Origin: JBCBKZ01 sp039026975
GTDB taxonomy: Bacteria; Bacteroidota; Bacteroidia; J057
Reading direction: 5' to 3'
Length of the DNA: 10,534 nucleotides
Assembly: GCA_039026975.1 (NCBI GenBank)
Contig: JBCCLI010000224.1
Location: 1 to 10,534, forward strand
Each line of letters begins with the position of its first letter. Positions within the stretch are counted from its first letter, which is position 1. A program made the translations under genes and the position numbers. Positions 1 through 6,916 of this stretch are shown piece by piece. Below the pieces are notes generated by a model. The model was not told the DNA's origin, ran no database searches, and saw nothing but the letters and a program-made list of their open reading frames with translations.

Positions 1-352
1 CCAGCTGGGTTCTTTTCCTTTCCGCTCTTCTTTTCTGTCTATCATTAACCAAGATACTGTCCTGTATGAGCAAGCACATGAGAGGGAAAAACTCACCATG
101 AGCTTTCAGGAGGGAGATAGCTTAGCTGGATTTACATGGCCGGTGGAAGTAGCTATCATGTCAGCCGGCTCGTTTGCAGGTAGTGATGTCTCTATCCTGA
201 TCAAGAGTCAAGAACTGGCGCCTAAAGCGAGAGGACTAAATATAGTAGTCTTGGACTCTCTGGGAGAAACAGTAGAGGTGGCTCATTTTGACACCTATAT
301 AAGCTCTGTGAGGGAGGTAGTAAATAAATGGAACAGTTATAACGATAACTGA
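1..352 (+). CDS. C-terminal end of a protein with an ILEI/FAM3-like domain (5' partial)
   Basis: The frame is open from base 2, with no stop, to a TGA at 350-352, giving 116 visible residues. The gene starts upstream of the window, so the ATG at 98 is most likely an internal methionine. The last ~75 residues match the pattern of the ILEI (interleukin-like EMT inducer, FAM3/PANDER) fold: a stretch MSAGSFAGSDVSI, then RGLNIVVLD, a turn with G-E-T-V, FDTY, and a final amphipathic helix ending in a charged tail. In animals this domain is a secreted beta-rich signalling module. Bacterial copies exist and, as I recall, often lie in large membrane proteins or beside glycosyltransferases, but their role is unknown. 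A GT39 glycosyltransferase follows 96 bp downstream on the same strand, so a shared envelope-glycan locus is plausible. The missing N-terminal part could itself be a membrane glycosyltransferase. The domain call is from pattern recognition only. Confidence 0.75.
   Translation, partial: QLGSFPFRSSFLSIINQDTVLYEQAHEREKLTMSFQEGDSLAGFTWPVEVAIMSAGSFAGSDVSILIKSQELAPKARGLNIVVLDSLGETVEVAHFDTYISSVREVVNKWNSYNDN
334..351 (+). other. Perfect hairpin overlapping the stop codon of the ILEI-domain gene
   Basis: CAGTTAT (334-340) and ATAACTG (345-351) are perfect inverse complements around a 4-base loop AACG. The hairpin takes in the last codons and the stop. No clean T-run follows, so it is not a textbook intrinsic terminator. 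It may be a weak terminator, an mRNA 3' end structure, or chance in AT-rich DNA. Confidence 0.4.
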
Positions 353-359
353 TCTTGCC

Positions 360-380
360 ATTATTCATAATTATTCATAA
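360..380 (+). repeat. Short tandem duplication, two copies of a 10-bp AT-rich unit
   Basis: TTATTCATAA occurs twice in direct succession (361-370 and 371-380), and the base before it continues the period. It lies in the 96-bp gap between the ILEI-domain gene and the glycosyltransferase gene. It may be a paired binding site or simple slippage in AT-rich DNA. Confidence 0.6.
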
Positions 381-423
381 CATTAAAATAGATAGTCAAT
401 TGGTAATAATTTTATAGTAGATT

Positions 424-447
424 CTAACTATAAATCAATATAGTTAG
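424..447 (+). promoter_or_regulatory. 9-bp perfect inverted repeat abutting the glycosyltransferase start codon
   Basis: CTAACTATA (424-432) and TATAGTTAG (439-447) are perfect inverse complements around the loop AATCAA. Only one base separates the repeat from the ATG at 449. As RNA it would fold over the ribosome-entry region and could limit translation. As DNA it is a symmetric site that could serve as an operator. The symmetry is seen directly. The regulatory role is inferred. Confidence 0.5.
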
Positions 448-448
448 C

Positions 449-1918
449 ATGCAATCCTTAAATTCTATAAGATTTAATCTATTTCCCCACCTATTCCTGC
501 TAATTACATCAATTTTCTTGCTGTTTTATAAACTTGATCACCAAGCGCTGTACTTATGGGATGAGTCTAGGTTGGCAGTAAAGGCTTGTGAAATGATTGA
601 GGGGGGACATTATGTAGTCCCACATTTCCATGGTGAACCAGATATGTGGAGTTTGAAACCTCCTCTGATGATTTGGCTACAAGTATTTTCGATAAAGGTA
701 TTCGGGGTTAATGAGTTTGCTGTCAGGTTTCCTTCGGCTGTTATGGGTTTTCTGACCATTCTTTTAATGTATGTGTTCTCCATAAAATTTCTCAAAAGCT
801 CTTCCATTGGATTATGGGCAGCTTTCATTCTCTTGACTTCACTAGGATACATGGAGGTACACGCGGTTAGAAATGGAGAATACGAAGCCTTATTGACATT
901 TTTTCTTTTAAGTGGAGCCTTAAACTGGTTTTTATATTTGGAGAATATTCAAAACGGAAACCAATACTTGTGGCTGAGTGCTATATCTATAGGGTTAGGT
1001 GTACTCAGTAAGAGTGTAGCCGGTCTTTTATTCTTACCAGGGATATGTTTGTATACATTATTCTCTGGTAAGCTACGGTCTATTCTCACTGATAGAACAT
1101 TCTGGTTAGCTGTACCGGTTAGTATAGGGATCTTTATTTGGTATTACCTGCTGCGTGAACATTTAAATCCAGGTTATTTACAAGCAGTGTATGATAATGA
1201 GCTATTTGGCAGATTTGGAGGTGTTATTGAGGGGCATCAAGCTCCTGCCACATTTTATATAAAAGATCTGTTTGGGGACTTTTTATTCTGGTTATCTTTT
1301 TTGCCCATAAGTCTCTGGGGGCTGCTTTGGGCTAAAGCCAAAGAAAGAAGACTCATGATCTTTCTCCTAAGTACGGGAATAAGCTATCTGTTACTCATTT
1401 CCTTTGGACAAACTAAGCTTGAGTGGTATGAGATTCCTCTGTATCCTGTCATGGGACTCTTAATGGCTATGGGCTTGCAAGCTATTTTCAGAAAAATCGC
1501 TTCCAGCCTACGTGTGCCTGCTTACGAGTGGGTATTCTCTATTCTTTTTCTTCTGATGATTTACCCTTTTCCCGTTATGAAGATGTGGAATACGATCAAT
1601 AAAGATATGATTGATGGGGAGTATATGCAGAAGTTTCTGGCTCAAAATAGCTATGGAGAATTTTTTAATAAAAAGGCTGTGCCTGATACTACTTGGCTAC
1701 TATATAGGGGGTATAATGCTCATACTTATTTTTATCAGTACAAGCTTAAAGCGGAGGGAAAAGAAATCTATATGTGGGGGCCTGATCTTGCCAGGGTAGG
1801 AGATGTTGCTTTAGTCTGTGAAGATCCCTTTAAGGCCGAATTGAAAGAGCGGGCTCATCTAACCATTATGGACTCTTTATATAATTGTATACTGGTGAGA
1901 GTTGATTCTCTCAAATGA
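449..1918 (+). CDS. GT39/ArnT-like membrane glycosyltransferase
   Basis: This is a 489-residue polytopic inner-membrane protein of the GT39/PMT_2 (ArnT-like, GT-C fold) group. Such enzymes move a sugar from a polyprenyl-phosphate donor to a lipid, glycan or protein acceptor on the outer face of the membrane. A first membrane helix (about 12-28) leads to the family's acidic loop motif YLWDESR (W37, D38, E39), where an Asp is normally catalytic. KPPL follows at 70-73, then a run of hydrophobic helices to about residue 375. GQTKLEWYEIPLYP (320-333) matches the conserved TKLPWY-type loop. The last ~110 residues are soluble and probably periplasmic. The ATG at 449 is the only sensible start, since the next Met (49) lies past the catalytic loop. 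No Shine-Dalgarno site is seen, and a perfect inverted repeat ends one base before the start. Donor and acceptor cannot be read from the sequence. Confidence 0.88.
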   Translation: MQSLNSIRFNLFPHLFLLITSIFLLFYKLDHQALYLWDESRLAVKACEMIEGGHYVVPHFHGEPDMWSLKPPLMIWLQVFSIKVFGVNEFAVRFPSAVMGFLTILLMYVFSIKFLKSSSIGLWAAFILLTSLGYMEVHAVRNGEYEALLTFFLLSGALNWFLYLENIQNGNQYLWLSAISIGLGVLSKSVAGLLFLPGICLYTLFSGKLRSILTDRTFWLAVPVSIGIFIWYYLLREHLNPGYLQAVYDNELFGRFGGVIEGHQAPATFYIKDLFGDFLFWLSFLPISLWGLLWAKAKERRLMIFLLSTGISYLLLISFGQTKLEWYEIPLYPVMGLLMAMGLQAIFRKIASSLRVPAYEWVFSILFLLMIYPFPVMKMWNTINKDMIDGEYMQKFLAQNSYGEFFNKKAVPDTTWLLYRGYNAHTYFYQYKLKAEGKEIYMWGPDLARVGDVALVCEDPFKAELKERAHLTIMDSLYNCILVRVDSLK

Positions 1919-1965
1919 TAGGGAAATGCTTCTGAGACCTCATCTGGTACTAGCTTAAAGACCCT

Positions 1966-4900
1966 CTATTTTTTATTATGGAGCAAGGATAAAATCTTCT
2001 CTCTTTCCTTTTCTTTTCTCATCCAATAGTTTCTGGCCCATACTCTATGAATCTTCCAGCCTTTCTGTTTCAGAAGCTCATCTCTGTATACTTCTCTTTC
2101 CTTGCTACTGATCCCACTGAAATATTGCGGCCCTTCACATATGATGCCTAAGAGGTAGCCTTCATCCTCTTTATGCTGTTTAATAGCTATGTCTAGCTTA
2201 TAGGAGGTATTGCCTAGATGTTGGATCACATGATATCCCTGTTCCAGGAGGAAAGAGGTAAGGTCGTTAGCTATGGAGTTTTCTTCTCGTACTGGGCTAG
2301 TTATCTCTTGTAAGGAAGTGGTTTCCCGGGAAGCTTCCTGCTCACTTACTGCCTTAGCAAACTGTAACCAAGCCTTAAATAGTCGAGGGCCTTTATGGGT
2401 ACTACTTTCTACCTGCAATTCTGATGGCTGGAAGCTACAAACCACATATACCTGCAAACGAGCTCTGGTAATGGCTACATTTAGCCTATTTTCTCCTCCT
2501 TCCTGATTCAGTAGCCCAAATCTAGCCTGTAGCTTTCCTCTGGCATCAGGAGCATAGGCAATAGAGAAAATGATAATATCCCGTTCATCTCCTTGTACAT
2601 TCTCAATGTTCTTAATGAACAAGGCGGGAGCCTCCTCCTCCCCCTTAGGAATAAGCATGTCTGTCAGCCTATGGTAGTGAGGGTGATGGGACTGTCCTAA
2701 ATTTTCTAGCTCTGTATCCAGTAAATCCTTGATGAGTTCCTGCTGATGGTAATTAATGGTAACTACGCCTATGGAAGGTTTATCTTCCCTATCCAGTAGG
2801 TTTCTAATCAGATGGATAATTTCCTGGGCTTCTACCTCATTTGTATTCCTGGACCAACTCCCGGGAACTGCTTTCCACACAATAGGAGGAATATTCTCAA
2901 GCTTAGGGGTAGAAGGAGGAATGACCTGTAAACGATCTTCATAAAAGTGAGTATTGGAGAATTGGATAAGCGCACTATCTTGAGAACGGTAATGCCAGCG
3001 TAGATGGGTTCTGGGAAAGAGACTCTTAGCCAGATCCAGAATACTTTCTACTTCCAGGGCTATGTCATTCTCTATGAATTCAGCTTCTACATCCTCAAAT
3101 TTGACTGCATATAAATTGAGGGGTTGGAGCTGCTGTTCATCTCCTGCTACCACAGACTGTTTCCCCCTTAGTAAAGCGGGAAGAGCTCTTTCTACATAAC
3201 ACTGGGAGGCCTCATCAAAAATCACTAGATCAAAGAAATCTTTCTCCATAGGAAAAATAGCAGATACAGATTCCGGTGATCCTAGCCAGCATGGCGCCAA
3301 CCTGTGAAGCCCCTCTTCCCAGGTTTCTCGAATAAGCTTACGAACGGACCAAATCCTTCTTTTTTTAGAAACCTGATGATAGATGTTTCGGTAGGTAATA
3401 GGGTTTTTTAGCCTGTTGAATTCCAGTATGTCCAGGACACTTTCTTTAAGCCTTCTGTCAATCAGTTCTGTTACCTTTTCCCGCTTAGTAGCTAGTTTAT
3501 CAGCATAACTTTCCGCTTCCCTATACCATGCCCTGGCACTGACCTCCACTAATATGGGGTTTTCTCGCTCATACTGAGAAATCCAGTAATACTGTATGCT
3601 ATGGACTACTTGAGAAATAAGTTCTTCCTCATGTTCATCTGTTAATTCAGGGAGAATCAGACTGACTAGCTCTTCTTCCGCAGTGCTTAGCTGGGACTTA
3701 AGAATGTCCAGGGCTTGTAAATCTTGGAAGTCCTCTTCAAAGGAAGCTACCAGGGATGCTTGAATAGGAGCCGTTTCCTCAGGCAAAGGGACGGACTGCA
3801 AGAGGATATGTTGCTGAGTAGGATGCAGAAAGTGGGACCATACCTGCATACTTTCTTCCTGTAATTGGCTGAATCTTTCAATCTTGCTGATTTCTTCCAG
3901 GGAAGCGTTCCACTCACTTTCTTCTAGCTGGCCAAAGGAGAAGGTAGGTAGGAGAATGGGGTAGGCTTTTAGGTCTTGAAGGAATTTGAAAGCCGAAAGA
4001 CTTTGGTCTTTCCTCCTGAGCCATTCCTCCTTAGTAGCAGTAGATGCTAACAGAGGGAAGTCAGCAAGAAATGTATGACGTTGGATAAGGCTATATAGTC
4101 GCTGAAGATTTTTCCAGGAAGAAAACTCCTTAATTACCTTTTTCCTAGTATCAGCCGTGTAGTTGATTCCGTTCTCTCGGAGCAGCCTGCTGACAAACCA
4201 GCGTGCCTTCCAATACTTCAAAGAAAAATACTGTCCTGGTCCTGCCGGATAGGATAACTGAGTAGTATGAATGTCTAATTCCTGGAAGTATTTCCAGTGC
4301 TTATCTTGTAGGAGGTGAAACTGTTGGTGTTGCCGGACCAGCTCGGAATATTGCTGGTGTAAGTCTACTAGCTCTTCCCAGCTAGCACTTCCCTCGAGCA
4401 TATTGCCTACATCCTCACAGGTATATGCGTCATTCAGGTAGCTTTCTAGCTGGCGGAATAAGCTAGTATTTTTCTGGTTTTCAGAGGGGTAGATGAGGTT
4501 TACCTTTATTTCTGAGGGGATCTGGCCATGAACCTCATGTAGAAGCTTAAGCTGTTCTGGTAGCAGTAATAGTTTTTGCTTGATTCTATTCCCGTCTTCA
4601 TGACTAAGGTGGTGGAAGGAAAGCCGCGTATACCATGGATGAGCGGGAGAAAGGAGATCCTTATAAGCTAATAATTGGTAAAGAGTCTGCTGAGTAGCAG
4701 CTAGTTTTTTACTATCAAATCTGCTAGCCAGTTCTCTCAGGGGCAGGTAGGTTTCCAGCCAGTGCGTATCCAAGTATAGTTGATGGATAGATTTACCACA
4801 AGTCTGTATGGTGGTTAGCGCATGGAAAAGCTGGTCAAACTTACGTCCCAGCTGATCAGCCTGCCGTGAGATGAGGTTATAGGCATGCTGCCACTGGGTA

Positions 4901-6102
4901 ATATTGAGGTTGTTGATATCCTTCTTGAACTGATCTAAGTCATCTATTTGCTGCCTGAGGTTACGGTAAATAGCTGCCCTGTCTATCCGGTAATCATGTA
5001 CTAAATAGGCAAATCGGTCCAGTCCCAGCTGCTGTAATCGCTGATAGACTACGTCTAGGGCCGCCCGTTTTTGAGAGACTACTAACACCTTTTTCCCGTG
5101 TGCCATAGCATCCGCAATCATGTTGACTATCACCTGAGACTTACCCGTTCCGGGTGGGCCATGGATCACCAGGGAGTGGCCAGCTTTCACCTTAAGCAAT
5201 GCTTCTTCCTGGGTAGCATCCACTGGCGTAACATAAAAACGGTCTTCTTCTTTTACCTCAGCTTGAGGAGCATCCCTTTCTTCACTTGCATAGGTAGGCG
5301 TAGTAGGAAATAGTTCTTCAAGCCTAAAAGTCTCTGATTGATCTTCTATGGTTTCATAATCCTGGAGGAGAGCAGAATCAGACTGGGGGAATATGCCTAG
5401 GACAGCCTGAGATTGGCACTTTAACTGACCTGTCTTGAATGATTTCAGGGTGTCAGCCAGATAGTCTGGGAAGCGTTCCAGTTTTTGGTCAAACAGTCTG
5501 GGATTGAGGTTGATTTCTATTTCATAGGTCTTGATAAGGTCATGTAGAGACGTGAGAAAGCCTGCCCAGTCAGTGGTAGGTTCTAGCTCCAGCTCCCAGA
5601 AGTCTGCGGGTAGCCGTTGAAATTGGAATTGTTCATAAGCCAGGAAAAAGGTTTTGTTCAGTTTAATAGGTTGGTCTGTAAGGGGGCTGAGGGACCACCT
5701 GGGCTTTTCATGCAGGTTTCTTGTGAGCCTCACAGGAAAAAGGACCAAGGGGCATCTCACTACCGTATCATCTACAAACTTCCCTTCAATGAAGGGGTAG
5801 CCTACATATAGGTCATAGCTCCCTACTTCTTCAAATAGGGTGCGAACTTCCCGGTAAATAGCATTAAGCCTTCTATCTATGAGGTTGGTTGCCGCTAATC
5901 TGGCGTCTAGTTTAGTGAGCAATTTCAGCTGTTTCCTCCCTAATATTTTCTTTATCAGTTCTTCGGGGGTAGTATTTTCGAGGTATCCCATCTCTGCCAT
6001 ATCCATGTCTCTCCTTTTAGACAGACGTGAGAGTTTCAGGGATCTGTTTCCCTGGCTGAGGTTAATAAGGCGGAGCTTATAGGTGTGGAGGATTTGCTTC
6101 AT
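1966..6102 (-). CDS. DUF4011-like / SF1 helicase / Vsr-like nuclease fusion, candidate antiphage protein
   Basis: This is a large cytoplasmic multidomain protein of about 1378 residues (numbered from the ATG at 6102). The N-terminal ~300 residues resemble DUF4011: an early RLINLSQGNRSLKL, then PLVLFPVRL. A superfamily 1 (Upf1/DNA2-type) helicase core follows: Walker A GPPGTGKS at 315-322, SQKRAALDVVYQRL just after, DEAS at 963-966, GDEQQLQP near 987-994, NVQGDERD near 1170 and VAITRAR at 1209-1215. About 600 residues, Gln/Leu-rich and largely helical by composition, separate motifs Ia and II, as is usual in this group. Residues from about 1270 look like an MTES_1575/Vsr-like restriction-endonuclease domain, with the motifs LDIAI, ICEGPQYF and GWKIHRVW. 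The same layout occurs in the Hhe-type (DUF4011-helicase-Vsr) antiphage protein, so a phage-defence role is plausible but inferred. A GTG four codons upstream (6114) is an alternative start. I prefer ATG, as neither has a clear ribosome site. Confidence 0.9.
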   Translation of the reverse strand: MKQILHTYKLRLINLSQGNRSLKLSRLSKRRDMDMAEMGYLENTTPEELIKKILGRKQLKLLTKLDARLAATNLIDRRLNAIYREVRTLFEEVGSYDLYVGYPFIEGKFVDDTVVRCPLVLFPVRLTRNLHEKPRWSLSPLTDQPIKLNKTFFLAYEQFQFQRLPADFWELELEPTTDWAGFLTSLHDLIKTYEIEINLNPRLFDQKLERFPDYLADTLKSFKTGQLKCQSQAVLGIFPQSDSALLQDYETIEDQSETFRLEELFPTTPTYASEERDAPQAEVKEEDRFYVTPVDATQEEALLKVKAGHSLVIHGPPGTGKSQVIVNMIADAMAHGKKVLVVSQKRAALDVVYQRLQQLGLDRFAYLVHDYRIDRAAIYRNLRQQIDDLDQFKKDINNLNITQWQHAYNLISRQADQLGRKFDQLFHALTTIQTCGKSIHQLYLDTHWLETYLPLRELASRFDSKKLAATQQTLYQLLAYKDLLSPAHPWYTRLSFHHLSHEDGNRIKQKLLLLPEQLKLLHEVHGQIPSEIKVNLIYPSENQKNTSLFRQLESYLNDAYTCEDVGNMLEGSASWEELVDLHQQYSELVRQHQQFHLLQDKHWKYFQELDIHTTQLSYPAGPGQYFSLKYWKARWFVSRLLRENGINYTADTRKKVIKEFSSWKNLQRLYSLIQRHTFLADFPLLASTATKEEWLRRKDQSLSAFKFLQDLKAYPILLPTFSFGQLEESEWNASLEEISKIERFSQLQEESMQVWSHFLHPTQQHILLQSVPLPEETAPIQASLVASFEEDFQDLQALDILKSQLSTAEEELVSLILPELTDEHEEELISQVVHSIQYYWISQYERENPILVEVSARAWYREAESYADKLATKREKVTELIDRRLKESVLDILEFNRLKNPITYRNIYHQVSKKRRIWSVRKLIRETWEEGLHRLAPCWLGSPESVSAIFPMEKDFFDLVIFDEASQCYVERALPALLRGKQSVVAGDEQQLQPLNLYAVKFEDVEAEFIENDIALEVESILDLAKSLFPRTHLRWHYRSQDSALIQFSNTHFYEDRLQVIPPSTPKLENIPPIVWKAVPGSWSRNTNEVEAQEIIHLIRNLLDREDKPSIGVVTINYHQQELIKDLLDTELENLGQSHHPHYHRLTDMLIPKGEEEAPALFIKNIENVQGDERDIIIFSIAYAPDARGKLQARFGLLNQEGGENRLNVAITRARLQVYVVCSFQPSELQVESSTHKGPRLFKAWLQFAKAVSEQEASRETTSLQEITSPVREENSIANDLTSFLLEQGYHVIQHLGNTSYKLDIAIKQHKEDEGYLLGIICEGPQYFSGISSKEREVYRDELLKQKGWKIHRVWARNYWMRKEKEREKILSLLHNKK

Positions 6103-6143
6103 AAAGACTGGCACATCCCAGCAAAGCGGGACGGAACTTCAGT

Positions 6144-6174
6144 AAAACTCACATAAATTCCCTTTTCTTGCAAA
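6144..6174 (-). promoter_or_regulatory. Possible Bacteroidota-type promoter for the helicase gene
   Basis: Read on the minus strand, TTTG (6174-6171) is followed after exactly 19 bases by TGAGTTTT (6151-6144). The known Bacteroidota vegetative pattern is TTTG, about 19 bases, TAnnTTTG. The spacing fits, but the -7 element matches only four of six fixed positions. The site lies about 30 bases before the helicase start. Confidence 0.25.
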
Positions 6175-6276
6175 TGAGAAAATTCTCTATGAATGACTGA
6201 AATATCAAGCTAGCCTACATAAAATTGATAATAAGAAGTATTCTAATTGAATAATCAAAGACTGGAAACGTTTATT

Positions 6277-6291
6277 AATGAAAATTTCATT
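6277..6291 (+). repeat. Small palindrome in the divergent intergenic region
   Basis: AATGAAA (6277-6283) and TTTCATT (6285-6291) are perfect inverse complements with one base between them, so this is a DNA-level dyad rather than a hairpin. It sits in the AT-rich region between the divergent helicase gene and the 179-residue membrane protein, 43 bases before the latter's start. It could be an operator. The base composition makes chance likely too. Confidence 0.35.
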
Positions 6292-6334
6292 TATTTATTA
6301 AATTGCCGAATAGTACAGTAAAAACCTTGACCTT

Positions 6335-6874
6335 ATGTTGGCTTCTTTCTGGGAAACATTTATTCAAATAAGCATAGTTCTTATTAGTGCACTGATATTG
6401 GGAGGCTTATTTTTTAGAATTATAATGAGATTATCAGTGTGGAAAAAGCCATCTTTTGTCATTGAGGAGGAACTGTACAAGTTAACTACCACTCCTGCAC
6501 TTGCTGTCGAGCGAGTGTTCTTAAGGGAGAAGAAAGGTAGCTCTATGATTCAGTTAATTTTAAGAAATACAGGTAGTCTCTTGAGTTTACATAAGATCAT
6601 TCCAGCTGAGAAAAATGAAGTAACCATCACTTATTTACCTCATGCTGAAAATGACCAGAACTTACCTGAAGACTATCCCCAAGGGACAAGTATGACCCTT
6701 TTTCTTAAAGGAGAATCCATAGAAGATAGAACCTATCACTTTTATATTGTGTTTCAGGCCTTAGATGGAGAAACACATTGGCAAGAAATTAGTGGGAAGG
6801 GAGATATAGATGTTAGCATAGCATCTCCACAACCCTACTCAGAAGACCTCTACCCAAGCTTATCATTAATATAG
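6335..6874 (+). CDS. Small membrane-anchored protein of unknown function, paralogous C-terminal domain
   Basis: I do not recognise this 179-residue protein. One hydrophobic helix (about 10-30) is followed at once by basic residues (FRIIMRLSVWKK). By the positive-inside rule this places the rest of the protein in the cytoplasm. Residues about 58-160 form a compact, probably beta-rich domain with LILRNTG (74-80), YPQG (114-117), YHF (134-136) and QEISGKG (150-156). The same elements, in the same order and at nearly identical spacing, end the next protein, so the two share a domain by duplication. The next gene starts 42 bases downstream, so co-transcription is likely. The ATG at 6335 is chosen because a stop lies in frame eight codons upstream and the next Met (31) would remove the membrane helix. 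No known family is assigned. Confidence 0.8.
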   Translation: MLASFWETFIQISIVLISALILGGLFFRIIMRLSVWKKPSFVIEEELYKLTTTPALAVERVFLREKKGSSMIQLILRNTGSLLSLHKIIPAEKNEVTITYLPHAENDQNLPEDYPQGTSMTLFLKGESIEDRTYHFYIVFQALDGETHWQEISGKGDIDVSIASPQPYSEDLYPSLSLI

Positions 6875-6916
6875 AGCATCTTAGGGTCTTAATGAGAAAA
6901 CAAACTTTTACCGTCC

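Noticed and set aside
98..352. A complete small 84-residue gene starting at the ATG at 98
   Set aside because: The frame is open to the window edge with coding-like sequence upstream, so this is more likely the tail of a larger protein.
1917..1977. Possible intrinsic terminator between the convergent glycosyltransferase and helicase genes
   Set aside because: There is a T-run (1969-1975), but the only stem that can precede it is short, bulged and has a loop of more than 30 bases.
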